Positions 14,624-23,661 of a stretch of 64,000 bases of DNA are shown here, piece by piece (within the stretch, counting starts at the first letter, position 1; each line of letters starts with the position of its first letter). Source of the stretch: Pseudomonas linyingensis (GTDB lineage: Bacteria; Pseudomonadota; Gammaproteobacteria; Pseudomonadales; Pseudomonadaceae); assembly GCF_900109175.1 (NCBI RefSeq), contig NZ_FNZE01000002.1, positions 310,001 through 374,000 on the forward strand, given 5' to 3'. The notes under the pieces are model-generated. The model did no database searches and had not been told where the DNA came from. It worked only from the letters and a program-made list of their open reading frames with translations. Made by a program: the position numbers and the translations under genes.

Positions 14624-15271
14624 TCAGGCCGGCAGGCACACCCCGGTGCCGCGCAGGCCGCAGTAGCCGCCGGGGTTCTTCGCCAGGTACTGCTGGTGGT
14701 AGGCCTCGGCGTAGTAGAACGGCGGCGCCTCGCGGATCTCGGTGGTAATGGCGCCGTAGCCGGCGCAGGCCAGTTCGGCGGCGTAGGCCTCGGCGCTGGC
14801 GCGCGCTTCGGCCAGCTGCGCAGGGGTGCTGCAGTAGATCGCCGAGCGGTACTGGGTGCCGCTGTCGTTGCCCTGACGCATGCCCTGGGTCGGGTCGTGG
14901 GCTTCCCAGAACGCCTTGAGCAGGGCTTTGAGGCTGGTCTGGCGCGGATCGAAGACCACCCGCACCACCTCGGTATGTCCGGTCAGCCCGGAGCACACCT
15001 CCTCGTAGCTCGGGTTGGGCGTGAAGCCGCCGGCGTAGCCCGCCGCCGTCACCCATACGCCCGGCTGCTGCCACAGGCGCCGCTCGGCGCCCCAGAAACA
15101 GCCCAGGCCGAACTGCACTTCCTCGAGCCCTTCGGGGAATGGCGGTTGCAGCGGGTGGCCGTTCACATAATGCAGCTCCGGCACCGGCATCGGGCTGTCG
15201 CGTCCCGGCAGTGCCTGTTCGGCGCTGGGCAGCTCGAGCTTGTGGACGAGAATCTGTGAGCGCAGGACCAT
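14624..15271 (-). CDS. msrA: Peptide methionine-S-sulfoxide reductase MsrA
   Basis: 215 residues. It reduces the S epimer of methionine sulfoxide in proteins. The catalytic motif is [14 protein letters not shown] near residue 55, and two further cysteines near the C-terminus ([15 protein letters not shown]) can serve as resolving cysteines with thioredoxin. An N-terminal extension of about 50 residues before the core is usual in pseudomonads and E. coli. The ATG at 15271 has GGGAGG upstream at 7 nt; the longer frame to 15385 has no support. Confidence 0.93.
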   Translation of the reverse strand: MVLRSQILVHKLELPSAEQALPGRDSPMPVPELHYVNGHPLQPPFPEGLEEVQFGLGCFWGAERRLWQQPGVWVTAAGYAGGFTPNPSYEEVCSGLTGHTEVVRVVFDPRQTSLKALLKAFWEAHDPTQGMRQGNDSGTQYRSAIYCSTPAQLAEARASAEAYAAELACAGYGAITTEIREAPPFYYAEAYHQQYLAKNPGGYCGLRGTGVCLPA

Positions 15272-15479
15272 GCGGGCCTCCCGGTAATCACTGTGAATTG
15301 GATGTCCTAACTTGCCTGCGTATGGCGCCGGCTGCAACCGCACCGCGGTGCCGATACCGTCGGCAGGCTTTACCAGGACGGTCATATCCTGTTAACAGTA
15401 GCAGGTCCGTCGGTTGCGCTCGCCGCGCGAGCGCTGGTCTAGACTGACGGCACTCTTTACGTGAACAAGGGTAAACATC

Positions 15480-16061
15480 ATGCAATCAGGATTCATGCAG
15501 CGGCTGCGACGCGGCCTGTTGCTGGCGCTGCTCGGTGCGGCATTGCCGGCGACGGCGGCCTCGGAGGCGCCCGTCGCCGGCGAAACCAAGCGCGACAACC
15601 AGGGTGAGAGCGCAGACAGCTTCAGTCTCGACAGTGCCGAGCAGGGCCGCTATCTGGCCGAACTGAAACGCCTGTATCCGGGCAAGGCGCCGCGCAAGGC
15701 GCTGCTCGAGCACTGCAACCGCCTGCTGGAAAGCTACGCCTTGCGCGGTGGCTACCGGGTCGGCGAGGCGCGTCCCGACGACCTGCTGTACCAGCTGAGC
15801 GTTATCGCCGACGGTACGCTGAACGTGCGCGAGGAAACCCGCAGTGCCGACGGCAGCCGCATGGCGGTGCGCAACCAGCCGGTGGAGCTGTTCGGCGTCG
15901 ACCCGTTCGTGCGCTACGAGTGCCCCAACCGCGGGCCGGCCTGCCAGGTGCTCAATCCGCAGGATGGCACGCCGCTGCTGACCCTGGTGCGCGATCACAC
16001 CGGGGTGGCGGAGCTGGCCAAGGCGCTGAGCTTCCTGATCCGCGACCTGCAGAAGGGCTGA
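15480..16061 (+). CDS. Exported protein of unknown function
   Basis: 193 residues that I do not recognise. The N-terminus is a plausible Sec signal (basic RLRR, hydrophobic GLLLALLGAALPATA, cut after AlaThrAlaAla). The mature part is polar, with three cysteines (LEHCNRLL, YECPN, PACQVL); the last two could form a disulfide in the periplasm. No transmembrane helix after the signal and no lipobox. A weak AGG lies about 9 nt before the ATG. It is divergent from msrA and ends at a strong bidirectional hairpin shared with aceF. I see no close paralogue in the window and assign no function. Confidence 0.7.
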   Translation: MQSGFMQRLRRGLLLALLGAALPATAASEAPVAGETKRDNQGESADSFSLDSAEQGRYLAELKRLYPGKAPRKALLEHCNRLLESYALRGGYRVGEARPDDLLYQLSVIADGTLNVREETRSADGSRMAVRNQPVELFGVDPFVRYECPNRGPACQVLNPQDGTPLLTLVRDHTGVAELAKALSFLIRDLQKG

Positions 16062-16078
16062 GTTTTTCGACCGGCTGT

Positions 16079-16114
16079 AAACAAGAACCCCGCCAAATGG
16101 CGGGGTTCTTGTTT
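16079..16114. terminator. Bidirectional intrinsic terminator between the exported protein gene and aceF
   Basis: A perfect 16-bp stem, AAACAAGAACCCCGCC (16079-16094) and GGCGGGGTTCTTGTTT (16099-16114), with an AAAT loop. A T-rich run follows the GC core in both directions, and it sits between the convergent stops at 16061 and 16137. Confidence 0.9.
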
Positions 16115-16136
16115 ATGCGGCGGACGTGCGCGGCGT

Positions 16137-17768
16137 TTACAGCAGCAGCGAACGGATCTCCGCCAGCAGGTCGGCCAGGCGACGGGTGAAGCGCGCCGCG
16201 GCGGCGCCGTTGATCACCCGGTGGTCGTAGGACAGCGACAGCGGCAGCATCAGCTTGGGCTGGAACGCCTTGCCGTCCCACACCGGCTGCATGCTCGCCT
16301 TGGACACGCCGAGGATCGCCACTTCCGGCGCGTTGACGATCGGCGTGAAGCCGGTGCCGCCAATGTGGCCGAGGCTGGAGATGGTGAAGCAGGCGCCCTG
16401 CATGTCGTCGGCGGAGAGCTTCTTGGTGCGCGCCTTCTCCGCCAGTTCGGCGGCCTCGGCGGACAGCTGCAGCAGGCTCTTCTGGTCGACGTTCTTGATC
16501 ACCGGTACCAGCAGGCCGTCCGGGGTGTCCACGGCGAAGCCGATGTGCACGTACTTCTTGCGGATCAGCGCCTTGCCGCTGGGGGCCAGCGAACTGTTGA
16601 AGTCCGGCAGCTCGCGCAGCACGTGGGCGCAGGCCTTGAGCAGGAACGGCAGCACGGTCAGCTTGACGCCGGCCTTTTCGGCCGCCGCCTTCTGCGCCAC
16701 GCGGAAGGCTTCCAGCTCGCTGATGTCGGCCGACTCGAACTGGGTCACGTGCGGCACGTTGAGCCAGCTGCGATGCAGGTTGGCGGCGCCGACCTGCATC
16801 AGGCGGGTCATCGCCACTTCCTCGATTTCGCCGAAGCGGCTGAAGTCGATTTCTGGAATCGGCGGGATGCCGGCACCGCCGACCGCGCCGGCTGCCGGGG
16901 CGGTCTTGGCCTTCTGCATCATCGTCTTGACGTAGACCTGCACGTCTTCCTTGAGCACGCGGCCTTTCGGGCCGCTGGCCGGTACGTCGCTCAGCTCGAC
17001 ACCGAACTCGCGGGCCAGCATGCGCACGGCCGGGCCGGCGTGCACCTTGCCGGCGCTGCCGCTCGCTACGCCGACCGGGCCGGGCACCTTGGCGGGTGCT
17101 GGCGCCGGAGCGGCTACTGCCGGCGCAGCTGCTGGAGCCGGAGCCGCGGCAGGTGCGCTGGCGGCAACCGGAGCTGCTGCCGGCGCGGCGCCGACCACGC
17201 GCAGGGTGAGGATCAGCTCGCCGGTGCCGACCTCGTCGTTGAGCTTGACCGCCACGCTGTCGACGGTGCCGGCCTGCGGGCAGGGGATCTCCATGCTGGC
17301 CTTGTCGGACTCCAGCACCAGCAGCGACTGGTCGGCTTCGACCACGTCACCGGCCTTGACCAGCAGTTCGATGATGCGGGCCTTGCCGGCCGAGCCGATG
17401 TCCGGCACGTGCACCGGTTGCAGGCTCTCGCTGACCGCAGCGGCGGGCGCCGCCGCGGGAGCGGGCTCGGCCGCCGGGGCGGCCACCGGCGCTTCGGCTA
17501 CCGGCGCGCTGGCGGCCGGAGCCGCAGCGCTGGCGCCTTCGGCTTCCAGCTCGAGCAGGTCGTCGCCGGTCTTCAGCTTGTCGCCCAGCTTGACCTTGAG
17601 GCTCTTGATCACCCCGGCCCTGGGGGCGGGGATCTCCATGCTGGCCTTGTCGGATTCCAGGGTCAGCAGGCTCTGGTCGGCGTCGATACGGTCGCCGACC
17701 TTGACCAGCAGTTCGATCACTTCACCTTCGCCGCTGCCGATATCGGGTACGCGAATCAATTCACTCAT
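16137..17768 (-). CDS. aceF: Pyruvate dehydrogenase E2, dihydrolipoamide acetyltransferase
   Basis: 543-residue E2 core of pyruvate dehydrogenase. Two lipoyl domains carry the attachment lysines K41 and K156, each in ESDKASMEIP, joined by long Ala-Pro linkers. A peripheral-subunit-binding domain follows (GPAVRMLAREFGVELSDVPASGPKGRVLKEDV, split here as it reads), then the catalytic domain ending YDHRVINGAAAARF, with the active-site His and the Asn seen in the Azotobacter/Pseudomonas enzyme in place of the more usual Asp. Two lipoyl domains match P. aeruginosa AceF (Azotobacter has three). The ATG at 17768 has GAGGAG upstream; only 10 bp separate it from the aceE stop, so the two form an operon. 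Confidence 0.96.
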   Translation of the reverse strand: MSELIRVPDIGSGEGEVIELLVKVGDRIDADQSLLTLESDKASMEIPAPRAGVIKSLKVKLGDKLKTGDDLLELEAEGASAAAPAASAPVAEAPVAAPAAEPAPAAAPAAAVSESLQPVHVPDIGSAGKARIIELLVKAGDVVEADQSLLVLESDKASMEIPCPQAGTVDSVAVKLNDEVGTGELILTLRVVGAAPAAAPVAASAPAAAPAPAAAPAVAAPAPAPAKVPGPVGVASGSAGKVHAGPAVRMLAREFGVELSDVPASGPKGRVLKEDVQVYVKTMMQKAKTAPAAGAVGGAGIPPIPEIDFSRFGEIEEVAMTRLMQVGAANLHRSWLNVPHVTQFESADISELEAFRVAQKAAAEKAGVKLTVLPFLLKACAHVLRELPDFNSSLAPSGKALIRKKYVHIGFAVDTPDGLLVPVIKNVDQKSLLQLSAEAAELAEKARTKKLSADDMQGACFTISSLGHIGGTGFTPIVNAPEVAILGVSKASMQPVWDGKAFQPKLMLPLSLSYDHRVINGAAAARFTRRLADLLAEIRSLLL

Positions 17769-17778
17769 GGCGCGCTCC

Positions 17779-20427
17779 TCAGCAGTCCAGCGGGTTGGCT
17801 TTGTTGGTGTCGATGCCGAACTTGGCAATCGCTTCGGCGACCAGGGTGCGCTCGATCTCGCCGCGGTCGGCCAGGGCCTCCAGCGCGGTCAGCACCACCC
17901 AGTAGCGGTCCACCTCGAAGAAGTGGCGCAGTTTCTTGCGGCTGTCGCTGCGGCCGAAGCCGTCGGTACCGAGCACCTTGTACTCCTTGACCGGTACCCA
18001 CTGGCGGATCTGGTCGGCGAACAGCTTCATGTAGTCGGTGGAAGCAACCACCGGGCCCTTGCGCTCGGAGAGGCACTGCTCGACGTAGGTCAGTTGCGGC
18101 TTCTGTTCCGGGTGCAGGCGGTTGCGGCGCTCCACGGCCAGGCCTTCGCGGCGCAGTTCGTTGAAGCTGGTGACGCTCCACACGTCGGCGCCGATGTTGT
18201 AGTCCTCGCGGAGGATCTTCGCCGCTTCGCGGACTTCGCGCAGGATGGTGCCGGAGCCGAGCAGCTGCACGTGGCAGGCGGCGTCGCGCTGGTCTTCCTC
18301 GAGCAGGTACATGCCCTTGATGATGCCGTCCTCGGCACCGACCGGCATGGCCGGCTGGGCGTAGGCTTCGTTCATCGCGGTGATGTAGTAGAAGACGCTC
18401 TGCTGCTCTTCGGTCATCTGGCGGATGCCTTCGCGGATGATCACTGCCATCTCGTAGGCATAGGCTGGATCGAAGCTGCGGCAGTTGGGGATGGTCGAGG
18501 CGAGGATGTGGCTGTGGCCGTCCTCGTGCTGCAGGCCTTCACCGTTGAGGGTGGTGCGTCCGGCGGTGCCACCGATCAGGAAGCCGCGGGCGCGGCTGTC
18601 GCCGGCCGCCCAGGCCAGGTCGCCGATGCGCTGGAAGCCGAACATCGAGTAGAACACGTAGAACGGCAGCATCGGCTGGTTGTGGTTGCTGTAGCTGGTG
18701 GCTGCAGCGATCCAGCTGGACATGGCGCCGGCCTCGTTGATGCCTTCCTCGAGGATCTGGCCCTTCTTGTCCTCGCGGTAGAACATCACCTGATCCTTGT
18801 CCACCGGCTGGTACAGCTGGCCGACCGAGGAGTAGATGCCGAGCTGGCGGAACATGCCTTCCATGCCGAAGGTACGCGCCTCGTCCGGGATGATCGGCAC
18901 GATGCGGCTGCCCAGGTCCTTGTCCTTGACCAGCTGCGAGAGGATGCGCACGAAGGCCATGGTGGTGGAGATTTCGCGCTCGCCGGTGCCGTCGAGGATC
19001 GCCTTGAGGGTTTCCAGCGGCGGGGTCGGGATGCTGAAACTCTTGCTGCGGCGCTGCGGCACGAAGCCGCCGAGCTTCTCGCGGCTCTTCAGCAGGTACT
19101 TCATTTCCGGGCTGTCCGGCTCCGGCTTGTAGAACGGCAGTTCTTCCAGCTGGTCGTCTGCAATCGGGATGCCGAAGCGGTCGCGGAAGGCCTTGAGGCT
19201 CTCGATGTCGACCTTCTTGACGTTGTGGGTGATGTTCTGCGCCTGGCCGGAGCCGGTGCCGTAGCCCTTGATGGTCTTGGCCAGCACCACGGTCGGCTGG
19301 CCGGTGTGGTTGACCGCCTGATGGTAGGCCGCATAGACCTTGAACGGGTCGTGGCCGCCGCGGTTGAGTTTCCAGATCTCCTCGTCGGAGAGGTCCTTGA
19401 CCATCTCCAGCAGCTCCGGACGCGCACCGAAGAAGTGCTCGCGCACGAAGGCGCCGTTGTTAGCCTTGTAGTTCTGGTACTCGCCGTCGACCACTTCGTC
19501 CATGCGCTTCTGCAGCAGGCCGGCGGTGTCCTTGGCGAACAGCGGATCCCACATGCGGCCCCAGATCACCTTGACCACGTTCCAGTCGGCGCCGCGGAAC
19601 ACGCCTTCGAGTTCCTGGATGATCTTGCCGTTGCCGCGCACCGGGCCGTCCAGGCGCTGCAGGTTGCAGTTGACCACGAAGATCAGGTTGTCGAGCTTCT
19701 CGCGCCCGGCCAGGGCGATGGCGCCGAGGGATTCCGGCTCGTCGGTCTCGCCGTCGCCGAGGAAGCACCAGACCTTCTGCTTGCCGGCGGGGATGAAGCC
19801 GCGGTGCTCCAGATACTTCATGAAGCGCGCCTGGTAGATCGCCTGGATCGGGCCCAGGCCCATCGACACGGTGGGGAACTGCCAGAAGTCCGGCATCAGC
19901 CACGGGTGCGGGTAGGAGGACAGACCGCCGCCGTCCACCTCCTGGCGGAAGTTGTTCATCTGCTCTTCGCTGATGCGCCCTTCGAGGAAGGCGCGGGCGT
20001 AGACGCCGGGGGAGGCGTGGCCCTGGAAGTAGATCAGGTCGCCGCCGTGCTCTTCGGTCGGTGCCTTGAAGAAGTAGTTGAAGCCGATGTCGTACAGGGT
20101 CGCGCTGGAGGCGAAGGTGGAGATGTGGCCACCCAGGTCCGGGTCCTTCTTGTTCGCGCGCATCACCGTGGCCAGGGCGTTCCAGCGGATCAGCGAGCGG
20201 ATGCGCCGTTCCATGAACAGGTCGCCCGGCATGCGTGCCTCGTGGGTCACCGGGATGGTGTTGCGGTACGGGGTGGTGATGGCGTAGGGCAGCTGGGTAC
20301 CGGTGCGCGAGGCCTGTTCGCCCATGCGGGTCAGCAGGTAGTGGGCGCGGCTTTCACCTTCACGATCGAGGACGGACTCCAGGGCGTCCAGCCATTCCTG
20401 GGTTTCGACGGGATCGAGATCTTGCAT
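17779..20427 (-). CDS. aceE: Pyruvate dehydrogenase E1 component (homodimeric)
   Basis: 882-residue homodimeric E1, which decarboxylates pyruvate with thiamine diphosphate and acetylates the E2 lipoyl groups. It opens MQDLDPVETQEWLDALESVL. The ThDP-binding GDGETDEPES...NLIFVVNCN segment is intact, as are SSYPHPWLMPDFWQFPTVSMG and the C-terminal transketolase-like part (EAGAMSSWIAAATSY). The ATG at 20427 has TGGAGC upstream. It begins the aceEF operon, and its upstream region contains two operator-like palindromes. Confidence 0.97.
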   Translation of the reverse strand: MQDLDPVETQEWLDALESVLDREGESRAHYLLTRMGEQASRTGTQLPYAITTPYRNTIPVTHEARMPGDLFMERRIRSLIRWNALATVMRANKKDPDLGGHISTFASSATLYDIGFNYFFKAPTEEHGGDLIYFQGHASPGVYARAFLEGRISEEQMNNFRQEVDGGGLSSYPHPWLMPDFWQFPTVSMGLGPIQAIYQARFMKYLEHRGFIPAGKQKVWCFLGDGETDEPESLGAIALAGREKLDNLIFVVNCNLQRLDGPVRGNGKIIQELEGVFRGADWNVVKVIWGRMWDPLFAKDTAGLLQKRMDEVVDGEYQNYKANNGAFVREHFFGARPELLEMVKDLSDEEIWKLNRGGHDPFKVYAAYHQAVNHTGQPTVVLAKTIKGYGTGSGQAQNITHNVKKVDIESLKAFRDRFGIPIADDQLEELPFYKPEPDSPEMKYLLKSREKLGGFVPQRRSKSFSIPTPPLETLKAILDGTGEREISTTMAFVRILSQLVKDKDLGSRIVPIIPDEARTFGMEGMFRQLGIYSSVGQLYQPVDKDQVMFYREDKKGQILEEGINEAGAMSSWIAAATSYSNHNQPMLPFYVFYSMFGFQRIGDLAWAAGDSRARGFLIGGTAGRTTLNGEGLQHEDGHSHILASTIPNCRSFDPAYAYEMAVIIREGIRQMTEEQQSVFYYITAMNEAYAQPAMPVGAEDGIIKGMYLLEEDQRDAACHVQLLGSGTILREVREAAKILREDYNIGADVWSVTSFNELRREGLAVERRNRLHPEQKPQLTYVEQCLSERKGPVVASTDYMKLFADQIRQWVPVKEYKVLGTDGFGRSDSRKKLRHFFEVDRYWVVLTALEALADRGEIERTLVAEAIAKFGIDTNKANPLDC

Positions 20428-20572
20428 GGCTTGCTCCAGGGCGGAAAGGCTTCCAGAATCGGTTGCCAGATATAAAGTGCAGCCGGGCTTGTGGGCGGCT
20501 GCAGCGAATTTTGTGTTTGTCGGGCTCGTGCTGTTGCAGCTTCGCCCGTACCGGGGGTGTCCCGGTCGCCTT

Positions 20573-20587
20573 TGTAGTTTTACTACA
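20573..20587. promoter_or_regulatory. Operator-like palindrome 1 in the aceE-glnE intergenic region
   Basis: TGTAGTTTTACTACA is a perfect 6-3-6 inverted repeat. A second, close copy starts 52 bp away (20625). Pairs like this suggest binding of a dimeric regulator, perhaps a GntR-type pyruvate sensor controlling aceE. The regulator identity is not visible from this window. Confidence 0.55.
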
Positions 20588-20624
20588 TATCTGCGGCAAA
20601 TGCAGCACCCTACGACAAACGTTC

Positions 20625-20639
20625 AGTAGCAAAACTACA
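20625..20639. promoter_or_regulatory. Operator-like palindrome 2 in the aceE-glnE intergenic region
   Basis: AGTAGCAAAACTACA repeats the form of the element at 20573: the right half ACTACA is identical and the left half shows GTAG. Centre-to-centre distance is 52 bp, about five helical turns. It is 42 bp upstream of the glnE start, so it could affect either divergent gene. Confidence 0.45.
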
Positions 20640-20680
20640 GCGCTGACGACGGCCGCCAAGGCGCGATAAAAGGATAGACC

Positions 20681-23617
20681 ATGAGCCTTCCCTCCCTGAT
20701 TGCCCAGCCTGCGGAACTGCATGCGCTGGTCGACCACGCCCGGCAGACCTTCCAGTCGCGCCTCGACGAGGCCGGGCAGCGCGACCTGGCGGCCTGGCCG
20801 CCCGCCCGCCACGCGGCGCTGGAGCGGGTGCTGGCGGCCAGCGACTTCGTCGCCGAGCAGGCCGCGCGCGATGCGCAGATGCTCCTCGAACTGGCCGCCA
20901 GCGGCGAGCTGGAGCGCAGTCTGGCGGCGGGCGAACTGCGCGGGCAGCTGGAGCAGGCGCTGGCTGGGTGCGCCAGCGAGGACGACCTGGCGCGCAGTCT
21001 GCGCCGCTACCGCAACCGCCAGCAGGCGCGGATCATCTGGCGCGACGTCAACCGCCTGGCCGACCTGGCCGAGACCTGCCGCGACCTCTCCGAGCTGGCC
21101 GATGCCAGCATCGACCAGGCCTACCACTGGCTGTACGCGCGGCAGTGCGCGCAGTCCGGCACGCCGATCGGCGCGCGCAGCGGCGAGCCGCAGCATCTGG
21201 TAGTGCTCGGCATGGGCAAGCTCGGCGCCTTCGAGCTCAACCTGTCCTCGGACATCGACCTGATCTTCGCCTACCCCGAAGGCGGCGAGACCACGGGAGC
21301 GCGCCGCTCGCTGGACAATCAGGAGTTCTTCACCCGCCTCGGCCAGAAGCTGATCAAGGCGCTGGACGCGGTGACCGCCGACGGCTTCGTGTTCCGCGTC
21401 GACATGCGCCTGCGTCCCTACGGCTCCAGTGGCCCATTGGTGTACAGCTTCAACGCCATGGAGCAGTACTACCAGGACCAGGGCCGCGACTGGGAACGCT
21501 ACGCGATGATCAAGGCGCGCGTGGTGGCCGGCGACCAGGCGAGCGGCGCGCAGCTGCAGCAGATGCTGCGGCCGTTCGTCTACCGCCGCTACCTGGACTT
21601 CTCGGCCATCGAGGCGCTGCGCACCATGAAGCAGCTGATCCAGCAGGAGGTGCGCCGCAAGGGCATGACCGAGAACATCAAGCTCGGTGCCGGCGGCATC
21701 CGCGAGGTGGAGTTCATCGCCCAGGCCTTCCAGCTGATCCACGGCGGGCGCGACCTCAGCCTGCAGCAGCGACCGCTGCTCAAGGTGCTGGCGACTCTGG
21801 CCGGGCAGGGCTACCTGCCGACGCCGGTGGTCGACGAGCTGACCGCGGGCTACCGCTTCCTGCGCTACCTGGAGCACGCCCTGCAGGCGATCGCCGACCG
21901 CCAGACGCAGATGCTCCCCGACGGCGAGCTGGAGCGCGCGCGGGTGGCCTTCATCATGGGCTTTCCCGGCTGGAATGCGCTGCTCGACCGCCTGGCCTAC
22001 TGGCGCGGGCGCGTCGACTTCCATTTCCGCCAGGTGATCGCCGACCCCGAGGACGAGGCTGGCGCCAATCTGGCCGGGGTCGGCGACGAGTGGCTGCCGC
22101 TGTGGCAGAACGCGCTGGAGGCGGACGCCGCCCAGCACCAACTGGTCGAGGCCGGCTTCGCCGACGGCGCGGCGGCCTGGCAGCGCATCGAGGGCCTGCA
22201 GCACAGCTCCTCGGTGCGCGCCATGCAGCGCCTCAGTCGCGAGCGTTTGGACGCCTTCATGCCACGGCTGCTGGCGGCGATGGTCGCCCACGGCAATCCG
22301 GATCTGCTGCTCGAGCGCCTGCTGCCGCTGGTCGAGGCGGTGGCGCGGCGCTCGGCCTATTTGGTGCTGCTCAGCGAGAATCCCGGGGCGCTGGAGCGCC
22401 TGCTGACCCTGTGCGCGGCCAGCCCGTGGGTCGCCGAGCAGATTGCGCGCTTCCCGCTGCTGCTCGACGAGCTGCTCAACGAGGGGCGCCTGTACAGTCC
22501 GCCGGGCAAGGCCGAGCTGACCGCCGAACTGCGCGAGCGGCTGACGCGCATCCCCGAGGACGACCTCGAGCAGCAGATGGAGGCGCTGCGCCACTTCAAG
22601 CTGGCCCACGGCCTGCGCGTGGCGGCCTCGGAGATCGCCGGCAGCCTGCCGCTGATGAAGGTCAGCGACTACCTGACCTGGCTGGCCGAGGCGATCCTCG
22701 AACAGGTCCTGCAGCTGGGCTGGCGCCAGGTGGCGCAGCGCCATGGCTACCCGCGCCGCGCCGACGGCAGCGTGGCCAGCGAGCCGGACTTCATCATCGT
22801 CGGCTACGGCAAGGTCGGCGGCATCGAGCTGGGCCACAGCTCCGACCTCGACCTGGTGTTCGTCCACAGCGGCGACCAGCAGACCGAGACCGACGGCGCC
22901 AAGCCGATCGACAGTGCGCAGTTCTACACCCGCCTGGGCCAGCGCATCATCCACCTGCTCACCGCGCAGACCGCTTCCGGTGCGCTGTACGAGGTGGACA
23001 TGCGCCTGCGTCCCTCGGGCGTGTCCGGCCTGCTGGCCAGCTCGCTGGCGGCCTTCGAGCGCTACCAGGAAAGCGAGGCGTGGACCTGGGAGCACCAGGC
23101 GCTGGTGCGCGCCCGCAAGCTGGCCGGCTCCGACGCGGTGGCGACCCAGTTCGAGCAGATCCGCGCCCGGGTGCTCGGCCGCGAGCGCGATGGCGCCGCG
23201 TTGCGTGCCGAAGTCGGCGAGATGCGCGCCAAGATGCGCGACAACCTCGGCAGCAAGTCCACCCTCGGCGGCACCGCGCCAGAGGCGTTCGACGCGGCGG
23301 CGACCTTCAATCTCAAGCACGATGCCGGTGGTATCGTCGATATCGAATTTATGGTGCAATATGCCGTTCTCGCTTGGTCGCGGCAGTACCCCGAACTGCT
23401 GCGTTTCACCGACAACATCCGCATTCTGGAAGGGTTGGAGCAGGCTGGCCTGATCGCGAGCTCCGACGTCCGACTCCTGCAGGAGGCCTACAAGGCCTAT
23501 CGAGCAGCCGCCCACCGCCTGGCCTTGCAGAAACAGGCCGGCAGCGTCGGCGGAGACCACTTCCACGAGGAACGCCGCGGCGTGATGCGGATCTGGCGCG
23601 AGCTGGGGCTGGCCTGA
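20681..23617 (+). CDS. glnE: Glutamine synthetase adenylyltransferase / adenylyl-removing enzyme
   Basis: 978-residue bifunctional GlnE. Two nucleotidyltransferase domains each have the G-x-G-K...SSD-x-D pattern: VLGMGKLGAFELNLSSDIDLIF near residue 180 (de-adenylylation half) and IIVGYGKVGGIELGHSSDLDLVF near 705 (adenylylation half). Each half is followed by a helical GlnD/PII-responsive domain. It adds or removes AMP on glutamine synthetase in response to nitrogen status. The ATG at 20681 has AAAGGA 6 nt upstream. The gene is divergent from aceE and is followed 44 bp later by ilvE. Confidence 0.96.
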   Translation: MSLPSLIAQPAELHALVDHARQTFQSRLDEAGQRDLAAWPPARHAALERVLAASDFVAEQAARDAQMLLELAASGELERSLAAGELRGQLEQALAGCASEDDLARSLRRYRNRQQARIIWRDVNRLADLAETCRDLSELADASIDQAYHWLYARQCAQSGTPIGARSGEPQHLVVLGMGKLGAFELNLSSDIDLIFAYPEGGETTGARRSLDNQEFFTRLGQKLIKALDAVTADGFVFRVDMRLRPYGSSGPLVYSFNAMEQYYQDQGRDWERYAMIKARVVAGDQASGAQLQQMLRPFVYRRYLDFSAIEALRTMKQLIQQEVRRKGMTENIKLGAGGIREVEFIAQAFQLIHGGRDLSLQQRPLLKVLATLAGQGYLPTPVVDELTAGYRFLRYLEHALQAIADRQTQMLPDGELERARVAFIMGFPGWNALLDRLAYWRGRVDFHFRQVIADPEDEAGANLAGVGDEWLPLWQNALEADAAQHQLVEAGFADGAAAWQRIEGLQHSSSVRAMQRLSRERLDAFMPRLLAAMVAHGNPDLLLERLLPLVEAVARRSAYLVLLSENPGALERLLTLCAASPWVAEQIARFPLLLDELLNEGRLYSPPGKAELTAELRERLTRIPEDDLEQQMEALRHFKLAHGLRVAASEIAGSLPLMKVSDYLTWLAEAILEQVLQLGWRQVAQRHGYPRRADGSVASEPDFIIVGYGKVGGIELGHSSDLDLVFVHSGDQQTETDGAKPIDSAQFYTRLGQRIIHLLTAQTASGALYEVDMRLRPSGVSGLLASSLAAFERYQESEAWTWEHQALVRARKLAGSDAVATQFEQIRARVLGRERDGAALRAEVGEMRAKMRDNLGSKSTLGGTAPEAFDAAATFNLKHDAGGIVDIEFMVQYAVLAWSRQYPELLRFTDNIRILEGLEQAGLIASSDVRLLQEAYKAYRAAAHRLALQKQAGSVGGDHFHEERRGVMRIWRELGLA

Positions 23618-23661
23618 GCCGCCCCGAAGCAACCACGAATTCTTGAAGGAGCTGGCAAATT

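Noticed and set aside
20360-23632. A 1090-codon minus-strand open frame antisense to glnE
   Set aside because: Shadow frame; glnE on the plus strand has both catalytic domains intact.
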